This document shows, piece after piece, positions 49,219 to 60,009 of a DNA stretch of 64,000 nucleotides; the stretch's first letter is position 1, and each line of letters starts with the position of its first letter. Origin of the DNA: Pezicula radicicola (lineage: Eukaryota > Ascomycota > Leotiomycetes > Helotiales > Dermateaceae); the NCBI GenBank assembly GCA_003008705.1, contig PDUO01000032.1, positions 402,747 to 466,746 on the forward strand, given 5' to 3'. The notes beneath the pieces were generated by a model. That model searched no databases, had not been told where the DNA came from, and saw nothing but the letters and a program-made list of their open reading frames with translations. The position numbers and the translations under genes were made by a program.

Positions 49219-49786
49219 TGCTGGAATCTAATTATGTTATTAGTAGATATATTTTATAAATACAGTTCTTAAGTAAGGTAATATCCCATGTATTTTAATT
49301 AGATAGGGCTACAAGGTGGCACATAGACACAGCCCCATAAACTGGTCCAATGTCCTGTACAAGCACTTACCTTAGTTTTCCTCGCCAATTTAAATGCGGT
49401 GGGCCCTCAGAGTATACTATTTACATTCCCCCCACTACTTGCCTATCTCCACTATATCATAAGGAGTGTTTAGACTGTAGAGCTGTTAAGTATGTAACAT
49501 GTGAATCTGTATGATTGTAAATGAATGGTAGACTTAATAAAACAAACACCCATTATTGATGACCTGACTCGAACAGTTTGGCCTGCTCTTTGGTGGTCTA
49601 GGTTAAAGGACTAGGGATTCTTGAGATTGATTTGGAAAGTATCATAGCAGATACAATTGTCTAGCATTACTTTTCGTAAAACTTTAGCGCTAGGATTCAT
49701 TAACTTAGATTGCAACTATTCTTTACTGTTTAACTCAAATAGAGAGGCACGCCTTAAAACTCTGTGAACACCAAACTGCAACAATA
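49219..49786. other. Intergenic
   Basis: Nothing supported in this stretch. Confidence 0.45.
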
Positions 49787-50851
49787 TCACGCTTCACTAC
49801 CACGCTCAACCACTGCCTTTTCCCGATTCCTAAAACCCCATGAAAGTTGCCACCCAAGAGCACTCAGTGGAATAACTAGCAGTAGGATCCAAACCGTGCC
49901 AGATAAAAGCAAAACTACGACAGAGAAGACCCAGAAAGCCCTTTCCATCGCTTGCAACCCAGAAGTATGTAGCTGACCAAAACCAAGCTCATCGACTGGC
50001 ACCGTGAGAACGACCTGCATAGATGACAAAACCAGCGATAACGTTGCAAATCCAAATATCAAGGGTGCTGTTGCTCTTTTGATGTACAAGCCAACAGACC
50101 AATATGGTATTTCGTAAAACCAAACCGTATGCGTGGTTGCAGGTCGGAATATGCGCACCGCCCAATTTAGCCGGGAAAGTCGCATCTGACCATAATGATA
50201 CCGCTTAGCGACTTGGTCATCCTCAATATGGCGAAAATTTGAGATGAAAGTCGACCACTTGATCCAATCAACATTGTCGGGGATGAGATGGTGTTCGCGT
50301 GCAAGTACAAAGTCCAGGCGGTGGCGTATGAGATAAGCATACGATCGCATAAATCCTATTGCAATCGAGCGGTTAGACTCGATTGCAGGTTCTTGTTTAA
50401 GTTGTGGTAGATAGGCTGTCCAGAAGTCGTGATTGAATAAGCAAATGGGTATAGGTTTGAGGTAAATGTTGTCGTGATCCCAGAGCAGATGGAGCTTGGG
50501 ATCCTCCATGGGCATAATATCTCTTCCTTTGACCTTCTGACGATGGAGAGGATCGATACTCTGGCCTGACTTTCTGGCTACCAGCCAAAGCCTACTGTAA
50601 AGCTCGTCCAGAAGCTGGGTTCTGAGCTCTTCATGGAGAAAGGCGTGGACGTTCGCAGGCGTCAGATTTACTGTAGGTTCCCCTGGAACATAACAGAGTG
50701 ACTTGTTTGGCTCATCGAGGGCTGCTGGAGACGGTACTGAATCGTGTACTTGCAAATTAAGACGTTCTGTGCTCAGTGCCTCAATTGCAGGAAAGGGCGC
50801 CTCGAAGAATGGGGACGACGCCATGAGAGACTTCCTGGACCACGGCAGCAT
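49787..50851 (-). CDS. DUF6601-like membrane protein
   Basis: A single-exon gene of 354 residues; a second ATG at 50823 is also possible. Conserved-looking stretches are LHLLWDHDNIYLKPIPICLF, DFWTAYL, IAIGFMRSYAYLIRHRLDF, RYHYGQMRLSRLNWAVRIFR, and two C-terminal hydrophobic helices (LIFGFATLSLVLSSMQVVL and VFSVVVLLLSGTVWILLLVI). This is the pattern I associate with the ascomycete family DUF6601: an N-terminal soluble part with two TM segments, function unknown. The gene looks intact. It lies 300 bp from the mobile element at 51148, on the opposite strand to the NLR. Confidence 0.7.
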   Translation of the reverse strand: MLPWSRKSLMASSPFFEAPFPAIEALSTERLNLQVHDSVPSPAALDEPNKSLCYVPGEPTVNLTPANVHAFLHEELRTQLLDELYSRLWLVARKSGQSIDPLHRQKVKGRDIMPMEDPKLHLLWDHDNIYLKPIPICLFNHDFWTAYLPQLKQEPAIESNRSIAIGFMRSYAYLIRHRLDFVLAREHHLIPDNVDWIKWSTFISNFRHIEDDQVAKRYHYGQMRLSRLNWAVRIFRPATTHTVWFYEIPYWSVGLYIKRATAPLIFGFATLSLVLSSMQVVLTVPVDELGFGQLHTSGLQAMERAFWVFSVVVLLLSGTVWILLLVIPLSALGWQLSWGFRNREKAVVERGSEA

Positions 50852-51147
50852 AAACGTTGGGTCTAGTAGTTTAGGATATACTCCATGTTGAAAGTGGCTA
50901 GCTCGCGATGAGGCTGCGTCTTAATCCTTGTATGGCGGTAAATAGTGGTTTTTATACTATTTATAGCTTAGCCAAGATAATTCTGCCAGTAGAATTATAG
51001 TAGGGGCTCTATAGGATGTACTCCCCTAAAAATACAAGTTGTACTCCCTTAAAAAAATATAAGCTGTACTCCCTATATTTATAGTGCTATATATTATAGT
51101 CACGTGATTAAAAACACCGCCTTGCCTAAAAGCGGTAAGCGAATTAA
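50852..51147. other. Spacer with remnants of a repeat shared with 61.5 kb
   Basis: Phrases ATTCTGCCAGTAGAATTA and GTACTCCCCTAAAAATA at 50978-51055 recur in similar form (TTCTGCCGGCAGAATTA, GTACTACCCTAAAAATC) at 61482-61545, suggesting copies of one repeat family. Confidence 0.5.
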
Positions 51148-52403
51148 CGAGCCTACCGGCACTAGTCTGTAGACTTCAGGGCGTTTTACCCCACCAAAAC
51201 CACACTAAAACCACCACCACTATAGCCACCACTCCACCCCTACAAGACTATAAACCAGGCTTCGAAATCCCTACTAAAGATAAAGAAGCTATACACCAAT
51301 TACATGGCTTTGCAAAGATACCAGTTTTGGCTTTAATAAGTCGCTATCGACTAGGAAAATCGACAGTTAATCGAATTCTAAATTACAAGGTACCAGAGTG
51401 TATTCGGCCAGTAAGAACTAGACTACATTTCCTCTTAAATGACCAATAAATCCACGCTATTATTAAATATTACTCTGAATCTTGGGAGAATCGAGTCCTT
51501 AACTATATATAACTTTACGATCAATTATATTTAGAGTATAGTATAACGACTCTCGAACGCCGGCTTAAACAATGTAGCTATTTCCGATGTATTGCTTACT
51601 AGAAACCCTACCTTACACAAGTTTAGGCTACTGCGCGACTACTCTAGGGGCTTAAATATATATTCTAGAGGAAAGAGAAGGAGTAGAGGAAGGTTCTCTG
51701 GTCAGACGAAGTCATATTCTTAGTTAGTGGTTATTCAGTAAAGCAGAGGGTTACAAGGGATAAAACAGAGCGATTTTACGACAACTATATACAACACCAA
51801 TTTCATCGAGGCTATATAATACCTGTCAACGCTTAGGGGGCTATTGGATATGGCTATAAGAGCCCTTTACTCTTCCTTAATGGATCTGGCAAGAAAGGAG
51901 CCTTTATACAAGTCGATTACGAAGTACAAGTCCTATCACTATATATAGTGTCTATTATAGACGAATTTACAACATATATATATACTATTGGGATAGAGCC
52001 TTTATTTATAGAGGATAGGAACTCTGTACATAGCTATAAGTCGATAAACAATTACTATACAGTATTCCGTACAAAAAATGGTATTATTTTAATGCCACAT
52101 CCTTCTACAAGCCTAGATATAAACCCTATAGAGAAGTACTAAAGGTGGATTAAGCAATCCCTGCATCGTAGGCGAAAACAACCAACTACAGAAGAGGAAA
52201 TGAGGTAAGCTATAACAGAGGAATAGGATCGAATTCCACAAGAATAGATTAATAAGTTAATTAATAAGCAAGAGCATTGGGTTTATGTATTAGTAGAGCG
52301 TTGTGGGTGGTCTACCCCTAATTAAATCAAGAGTCTTACATTATCGTGATGATTTTTGGTGGGTTTACCCCCTAAAGTCCACAGACTAGTGCCGGTAGGC
52401 TCG
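51148..52403 (+). mobile_element. Degenerate Tc1/mariner-superfamily transposon (1.26 kb)
   Basis: Inverted ends CGAGCCTACCGGCACTAGTC (51148 onward) and its complement ending at 52403 extend imperfectly for about 50 bp. The inner sequence is one transposase frame broken by many stops. Readable parts are a helix-turn-helix (ALISRYRLGKSTVNRILNYK), the first catalytic Asp context (LWSDEVIF), the second (FIEDRNSVHSYKS) and the third with SLDINPIEKY, which fits a DDE/D transposase of Tc1/mariner/pogo type. Nearly all stops replace Gln or Trp codons (TAA, TAG), the signature expected of RIP. The element is dead and ends 237 bp before the NLR start. Confidence 0.85.
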
Positions 52404-52639
52404 TAAGGTACTGTAGTACTGTAGCCCATGTTGCGCAACCACAGGCCAGCTCTTTAGCGCCAGCCTTACATTATCGTCGCATCAATTTCCAGCTCCCCTC
52501 TGCCTCATCCACGATATCTTACTTTCACGTTATATCATATCTTGTTGTCACGATATTATGCGTCACAATCGCTCTACAATCTGCCGCTGGATTTACGACT
52601 AGCTGATCGCCAGCCTTGTAGCGTACCGAGCATAAGACC

Positions 52640-55600
52640 ATGGATTTGTGGACGGCGGGGTTATATCTCTCGATTATTTTGGCATCAGTGGCATTTCTAT
52701 ATGATATCGCGACGAAGAGAATTCCGACACGTCGGCGTTTGGATCAAGCTCCGAAATCCCGGTTCGGTCTGGTTCCTGTGCCTGGATTTGGTTCCAACTC
52801 TCAAGGACCAGGTTTAGAGTAAGCTTTGTTCTATACAAACTATATTATCATGTCTCTACTAATCTGTTATTTATAAGCATTATTTTTGTTCACGGCCTCG
52901 GATCAAACCCCGACACCACCTGGCAAGCCAGAAATGCTTCGACGGAGCCTGGAATAAACGATAAAGAAGAATATATTTGTTGGATTACGGACCTCCTTCC
53001 TCAAGATATCCCACAAGATATCCATGGAGACATACGTGTCTTCTTTTACAACTACGACTCGTACTGGCAGCGGGATGCCGTTCAGACGCGACTATCTCGT
53101 CTTGGGTACAACCTGTTGAATGAAATAAATATGGGGATTCGTTTGTCAAAAGAGGTTGGCAGAACAGCTCTCCTAGAATGTGTCAATCAATTGTCGGCTT
53201 ACATGTTATCTACTATAGGATCGAAGTCGTGGTATCATCTTCATCGTGCATAGTTACGGAGGTCTTGTCATCAAGCAGGTAGGTTGTAGGTGTCTTACAA
53301 GACACCTACCACTTATAGAAAGCTTCCGGACTGACTATAATAGGCACTTGTTAAGGCTAAGACAAGCCCCAACTTCGAGAATATTTTCGGGGAGACAAAA
53401 GCAGTATTCTTCTTAGGCACACCACACCGTGGCTCAAGCTTTAGTAAGTGGGGTACAATGATCGCTAGAGCTCTCCAGCCTCTAGGTTCAAACTCTTCAC
53501 TCTTGGAGGGATTAGCCTACGACTCGAAGTCTCTGCTTGACCTACACCAGGATTTCATCGATACCGGCTTTAATGATTTGCAAGTGGTCAATTTCTTCGA
53601 GGAGCGCAAGGCAACTCTTCTGAAAATCTGGTTTTATCAGTGGGAGGAATTTGTAAGTACCCTGTGGCTAGAACGAAGAGCTAATTAACAGCCATTGCAG
53701 TACGTTGAAGAGCAGTCAGCGGCATATTCAGGTCCTAAAGTGAAGGGCGTGGGACTTCCTACTGATCACTTTGGCTTAAACAAGTTTGGATCATCTAAGG
53801 ACGCGAGTTACTGTAGAATCCTGGCTGAACTTTCCCACACGATAGACTTGATCAAGTCGCAGACCCAGCGCTCGGCCCCGTTAGAGACAGTCAACATTAG
53901 TACAGGTCAGAATACCCTAACGAACTTCTCCCATCCAGAACTAACCTACTTCCCAGAAGCCCCCCATCCTTCGCGGAAATGCATTATCGGCAAGACGAGG
54001 TTTTAGCGTCACATACAGATTCTTGTTCGTGGATATTCCAGCACGAAGTGTACAAGAAATGGACTGCGGGTGAACACAGGCTACTCTGGATTCAAGGAAA
54101 GCCTGGCTCCGGAAAATCAACCATAATGAAAAGAATTTTCCAGGATTTTAATCAAAATAAAGCCCCAGGACAAGCCTCTCTTGCTTTTTTCTTCCACAGG
54201 CGCGGCACCCAGTTACAACAAACTCCTATCGGAATGCTCCGGACCTTATTGCATCAGTTATTGCTCCAAGTCCCTTCATCAAGTAGTAATTTTAAGAAGG
54301 TATATGAAGAGAAGAGGGAGTTCTATGGAAAGCCTGGAAGTAATTGGGAATGGCGTGAGGCTGAGCTGAGCACACTTCTAAAGAGCACTTTGATCTCGGC
54401 AACGAGGACCCATGCCATTAAAATCTTTGTGGACGCTCTTGACGAGGCTGGAGAAGAGTCGGCACGCAATATTGTTTCATATCTTCACGATTTAAGCCAA
54501 CGATTGCTTGAATCAACGCACCCAACAAGTATCTGTTTCTCCTGCCGTCATTACCCTATCATACGGAGCAATGAAGGTGTTCATATATGCGTGGAGGATG
54601 AGAATAAGGAGGACATCTCAACGTATGTCAGTACTGAATTAAGCAAGTGGATCCTTCAAGATGGCAGTGATTTGGAACAGGATCAACTCGACGAATTACA
54701 GGAAATCATCACGAGTAAAGCGTCGGGGGTATTCTTGTGGGTTTATCTCGCTCTCCGAATCATCACAAAGCAGTACAACGAGGGGAAATCTTTGGATGAA
54801 ATGCTGGAGAAATTGAAAACAACACCAGCAGCTCTAGGTGATATCTACAAGCACATAATAACAGAGCTTGTAAATCCTGAAGACCGGGACCAGACATTAC
54901 ATTTAATGCAATGGATATGTCTTGCGGAAAGACCTCTTTCAGTGACCGAGGTCCGGCACGCACTCGCCTCTGACGATTCTTCAATGGCCCGATTCCAGAA
55001 GTCCATTCAAGAATCCAAAGGATTTGTCCAAAGCGATATACAGCTAGAGAAAATGGTTAACGGGCTATCGGGAGGTTTAGCAGAAGTTATATTCCACAAA
55101 GAATTTGACCGCGATCAACGCATTGTCCAATTCATTCACCAGTCAGTCAACGACTTCATCCTCAAGGACGGCTTTACATGGCTTGGCCACAGTGCCACTG
55201 AAAATGCAATCGGCCGAGGACATCATAGACTTAGTAGATCTTGTATCAACTATCTGAAGCTAGAGATAGTTCAGCGAGTAGAAGATTCGGACGTCTTTCC
55301 TGTTAATGAACAGAAAATACGTTCAGATCATCCATTCTTAGAGTATGCAACGACATCTTGGTTCCTGCACGCAGAAAAAGCAGAAAACTACAACATTTCC
55401 CAGATTGACTTAATTCAACATTTTCAATGGCCGGCGGCTCAATACTTCAGTAATTGGATCAGGATATTTCACAAAGTGTACTATAACAACAAGTGTCCGG
55501 AAAGGGGAGCAACATTAATGCATGTGGCTGCAGCCTCAAATCTCAAAAGTATCGCGAAGGAGCTCTTAAAATCAGACTTAAATTACAAAGCAAAAAATGA

Positions 55601-57036
55601 TGATGAAGGCGACAAACCTTTGCATTACGCCGCTCGTTCGGGACACAAGGAAATAGTTCGTATCCTTCTAGATGCGAAGGCAGAAATCGATGCAAAAAAT
55701 AATGGACGAAGAACAGCTCTAGATGATGCGGCAGGAGCTGGGCATGAGGCAGTGATGGAATTGTTACTCATGAGAGGTTCAGACATCATGTCTGGGAGTG
55801 CATTGGAAGCAGCTATTGAAGGCCGAAGTTTGGTAGCATGCGTTCTGTTACTTGAGAGAGGGGCTGACATTAATAGCCAAGTGGGGAAACACAGTGACGC
55901 ACTCCAAGCTGCTGCTTATATGGGAAGCGAGGCTATAGCGAGGCTACTACTCGAAAGAGGAGCCGACATTAATACCCAAGGGGGGGAATACGGCAACGCA
56001 CTCCAAGCTGCTGCCTATAAGGGAAGTGAGGCTGTAGTTAAGCTACTACTCGAAAGAGGGGCTAATATTAATGTCCAAGGGGGGAGACACGGTAACGCAC
56101 TCCAAGCTGCTGCTCAGTGTGGAAGCGAGGCTATAGTGAATCTACTACTCGAAAGAGGAGCTGATATTAATACCCAAGGAGGTTACTACAACAACGCACT
56201 CCAAGCTGCTGCCTGGTATGGAGACAAGGCTGTAGTTAGACTGCTGCTCGAAAAAGGAGCGAATGTTAATGCCCAAGGCGGTTACTACGGCAACGCACTT
56301 CAGGCTGCAGCATATGTACGCTCCAGAGATATCGTTGAAATCTTGATAGAGAAACATGCGGATGTCAACAGAGAAGATCTCCAAGGTCGATCGGTGCTTC
56401 ATTTTGCCTTAATGGGAGGCAATCGAAATATAATTGATTACTTGTTAAGCATCGGTGCGAAGGCCGACTGGACACACAAAGACCGACAAGGCCGTTCCGC
56501 TCTTCACTTCGCTGCTTCGGGGGGGCATATAGCAGCTGTGAAATTTGTTCTGAGCTCTCACGTGGATATTAACATTTTGGATACAAATGGGTGGACCCCT
56601 CTTCACTGGGCTTGTCGTAGAGAAGCCGAAGATGTTGTTCGGTTGCTGAAGGACCGCGGAGCTGACTTAAGAATCAAAAATGTACAGGGCCAGACACCAC
56701 TTGATGTTGCGGTCTTTGGCGACAACCAGAGAGTGGTGTCTTTTCTGTCTCAATTTTATCAGCCCACTGCTTCGGGAAGCAAAGAAGATTTTCTTGCTCC
56801 TGGTTTTCTTCATTATGTAGTGTGCTTCAGCTGCATTCATGTAAGTCATAGCTTCATCTTCTGATAGACTTATACTAACTCACGAACTATTATAGTTGAT
56901 ATTTGGAACTATTTACGAGTGCAAAGAGTGTTTTGATATTCATTTCTGTTATAGGTGCATTGGAGATATTGCTGTTATACATGATCCTTCTCATACAGTC
57001 GAAATTGTTGCAAAGTCACGGCGGGGATTGGAATAG
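52640..57036 (+). CDS. NLR-type receptor: TM, alpha/beta-hydrolase, NACHT, ankyrin repeats, ZZ-like finger
   Basis: A probable fungal NOD-like receptor for non-self recognition or programmed cell death. Exons are 52640-52818, 52878-53154, 53219-53278, 53344-53652, 53701-56840 and 56896-57036. Restored length is about 1368 residues. In order: an N-terminal TM helix (LYLSIILASVAFLY); a SERAC1/PGAP1-like hydrolase (FVHGLGSNPDTTW, VHSYGGLVIKQ, FFLGTPHRGSS, DHFGLNKF); NACHT with P-loop GKPGSGKST and Walker B IFVDALDEA; about twelve ankyrin repeats (55500-56750); and a C-terminal CFSC/CKEC/CYRC/HDPSH cluster like a ZZ zinc finger. Two oddities: the nucleophile elbow is VHSYG instead of GHSxG, and the frame shifts between the hydrolase linker and EMHYRQDEV at 53856-53966. 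There a C6 run one base short would explain it (an intron with a poor GTCGCA donor at 53856 is the alternative). The ATG is in a strong context (gaccATGG). Confidence 0.85.
55802..56320 (+). repeat. High-identity 99-bp ankyrin units
   Basis: Consecutive 33-residue ankyrin units of the form GADINTQGG-x-YGNALQAAA with LLLERGA share long identical stretches. The ctccaagctgc block recurs at 55902, 56001, 56100, 56199 and, altered, 56298, exactly 99 bp apart. Units outside this block are far more diverged. Confidence 0.9.
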
Positions 57037-58122
57037 GAGCATAGACACGGATAATCAAAGATAATGTGTTAACCTGCCAATGATTTAATAGAGAAACTCA
57101 GCCTCTTTCTCTCCTATCTTTAATTAAACATATCTTAACTATTCTTAACAGACTTTGGGCCTTTTTATTCTCGATTGTGTGGCATGATGTCTTCGAGAAG
57201 GGAGAGCATGCATCCTTTTCACTCTGCTTAGAGTCGGACCCGTTGCCGAGATCCTCAAAGATAGCCCTTTAACGACACAACCATCGTGCGTTTTGGCTTG
57301 AAGGTAGCAACTTAAAGCTTATGAGCAGGATGGAACATTCACATTGTTAGAAGGTTAAAGAATGTAGGACACGTCATATAATAGAGCCGCGAAATCAATT
57401 CCATGGATCTCTCCTATTGAGCTTAATATTCTAATCAGAGATCCACATAATCTGGTGATTTCTGAAAGTCGCCAAAGCAAGCAGTAATCGAAAAGAAAGT
57501 ACAAGGTAGGCCTTACATTTTCATTTTGCTGCTGTCTAAAACTACGTAAGTCTATCTCTCCTACTTGCTATATATACACTTTGGATTTTGACTACAGTAT
57601 TACTTTAAAGAAGAAAGAACTCCTCCTAGTTACTGAAATTATCATTATTTCTCCTATACTTACATATAAATACCTAAAATAACGTCCTATCAATTTATTC
57701 AACAAATGTCTCGGGTAACACCTTTACTTTATTAAGCGACGTCGCTTATTTAATTGCTCGGCTACTCCCGCTACCCCTATCCATATACCTAAGCGACATC
57801 AGCCGCTTCGTAATCCGGTAACTTGCCCGTCTGTAAGCTTATGCAAGTAATCAAAATACTTGTTCTGTCATGCATGTGCATGATAGGAACCGCAGTTTAC
57901 ATTTACCGTACGAATTGGTTTATGTTGAATTCAGCGAATATATTGGGATAGTCATGTGATCGACTTACTAGGCCCATTCCCACATAATAGCTGCCACACA
58001 GAACACAATACAACCCTATTGCCACCATAAGTTGCTGCCCACTTATATTGTGCCTATTCAACAGTTTATATGGGATCGTTTTGGATAGTTGGATATCTAT
58101 TCAAATATAAGTGATGGACTTC
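57037..58122. other. Intergenic with palindromic repeat fragments
   Basis: No gene seen. A perfect palindrome TAAGCGACGTCGCTTA lies at about 57734-57749 and a related TAAGCGACAT at 57787, both like the fold-back core at 46.8 kb. Confidence 0.5.
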
Positions 58123-58168
58123 AGTAATTCTGTTGACCTGAGTAACTCAGTTGATTTAGATAACTCAC
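58123..58168. repeat. Short 18-bp tandem (2.5 units)
   Basis: AGTAATTCTGTTGACCTG, AGTAACTCAGTTGATTTA and a partial GATAACTCAC follow in register. The second unit matches the reverse complement of the 35.7-kb minisatellite unit at 14 of 18 positions. Confidence 0.5.
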
Positions 58169-58674
58169 TTTCCCTAAGGACAATAATCTCTTGCAAATCA
58201 ATTCATACAGTATTCACGTTACCGCGAGTTAAAACAGCCGTTGCATACATCAAGTGAAAGTCTATTATGAGTGGTGCGAGAGGTGAGTGTATGTAGTTCT
58301 AACGTTGAGTAAGTTTTGGCCGATCAATCGGACTTGGCATGGGAAATTTCAGAGCATGGTAGCGCAAACTAGGGTATTCAGTATAGTCAGCGCCTTGGAG
58401 AAGTATTACGGCGACTTCGAGTCTCCCAGGATTTCTGGAATGGTGTTTCTACCCCTTCTCCCCACTATCTCTAGTGGTGGGGCGTTTTATCATTTGAAGT
58501 TATTTAAAATGTTCGATGTTCTCGACTCCAAACTCTTAACTTCACTCCTTAGACATTAATCAACTGAATATTCCCATATATTCAAAATCCCTATATAACC
58601 AAATCATCCCTCTATTTTCTAGTATTGACATAATCACACCATTACTCTTAATCTTTATTCCGATTCTCTTTTTG
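58169..58674. other. Intergenic, upstream of monooxygenase relic
   Basis: Nothing coding seen; CTATATAACC at 58591 is a possible TATA element about 80 bp before the ATG. Confidence 0.4.
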
Positions 58675-59666
58675 ATGCCGAGCACCTTCTCTGTCAACGT
58701 GGTTATTGTTGGCGCGGGGTTAGCAGGCCTGGTGGCTGCTATTGGGATTACTCTAGCAGGCCATCAAGTTACAATAGTCGAACAAGGTGCTCAACTAGGG
58801 GACGTTAGTACATTTTATTAAAAAGTAATCATGGTGAATGCTTATATTATTAGAGATTGGCGCCAGTATACAACTTCCACCAAACGCAACAAGTATTTTA
58901 GATCGATTGGGAATTCTATCAAAGCTAAAGTTGAATTCTATGCAACCCGAAAATATTGTCACAAGCTCTTATCGCGACGACTCTATACTTTCATTACTAA
59001 ATCTCAGACCATTTACAGATGAAAGGTATAATAGTCCGTATCTTCATGTCTATCGAGCGACCTTCTACGAGGCGTTATGCGACGAGGCGATAAGACTTGG
59101 AGTGACGCTTCGACTTGGATCAACTGTGACGGGAATACACTTTCAAAGGTCAGATCTCCAAGTTAAGGACAAGGAAGATATATCTACAGACTTTATTCTT
59201 GGTGACGACGGACTAAAATCTGCTTGTCGAGAGGCATCACTTGGCCATCCTGATCCTCCACCTCATACAGGTGCCAGGGCATATCGAATTGTCATACCAA
59301 CTAAAGTGATGAAGGAACATGAAGAGTTTATTGACTTAGCCTTGCGACCAAGCCGAACTTCAATTACTGGGCAGGGCCGTGTGGCCATGCTGTCAGCTAC
59401 ATAGCGCAGAATAGCACTCTTTTCAACATGGTACTTGCCGCAGTTGATGGGCTCCCAGATGGCGTCTACCATGCGGAGGGCAATGTACATGAGATGCAAG
59501 AAAGATTCAAAAATTGGAACGGCACATTTAATCTGCTGCTTCGATTAGCAAAGAGACGACTATATGGAAACTTCTGAATAGCATAGAACTGGAAGCATGG
59601 AGACACCCTAACGGCAAGTTCGCACTCCTTGGAGATGCTTGCCATGATAGTCTACCGTATTTGTAA
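58675..59666 (+). pseudogene. FAD-dependent aromatic monooxygenase (salicylate hydroxylase-like), broken
   Basis: The ATG at 58675 starts an N-terminal FAD Rossmann motif VVIVGAGLAGL with the usual acidic end of strand 2 (VTIVEQ). An intron (58804-58855) leads into IGASIQLPPNATSILDRLGI, a class-typical strand. VYRATFYEALCDEA and DFILGDDGLKSACR follow, the latter a variant of the DG motif. The frame then breaks near 59335 (NFNYWAGPCGHAVSYIA continues in another frame) and again near 59560 (TTIWKLLNSIELEAW then NGKFALLGDACHDSLPYL, with the second FAD motif GDACH). A TAA stops it just after, so the C-terminus with the family's PYLAQG motif is lost. The gene is clearly non-functional as read. Confidence 0.8.
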
Positions 59667-60009
59667 GCAGAAAGCAAATTTTTGCAATCTATCCATATGG
59701 AAAATGTACCTTGTTTCGCTAATACAACTGGAACGAGTTTTTTAATTTGGCATGTCGATTTGACTGATTCGGTGCAATTAGGCGAAATCGTCGGAACAAC
59801 CCCCTTAATTAAGCGACTAGGTGATAACCGAGCAAGAGTTTAAGGACTTCATTAAAGCTTAGAAGTAACCTGTAGGTAGAGAAACTAAGAGGAAGGCGTC
59901 TACAAATATAGGTAGCATGTTTCAGAACTCCATAGTCATGGAATGGATAATAGACTAATTATATCATCATCATCAACATCATGCAGACTGCTCCTGCTCC
60001 ACGACTTAA
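59667..60009. other. Spacer between convergent monooxygenase relics
   Basis: Contains TTAATTAAGCGACTAGGTG at 59806, related to the 46.8/57.7-kb repeats, and nothing coding. Confidence 0.4.
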
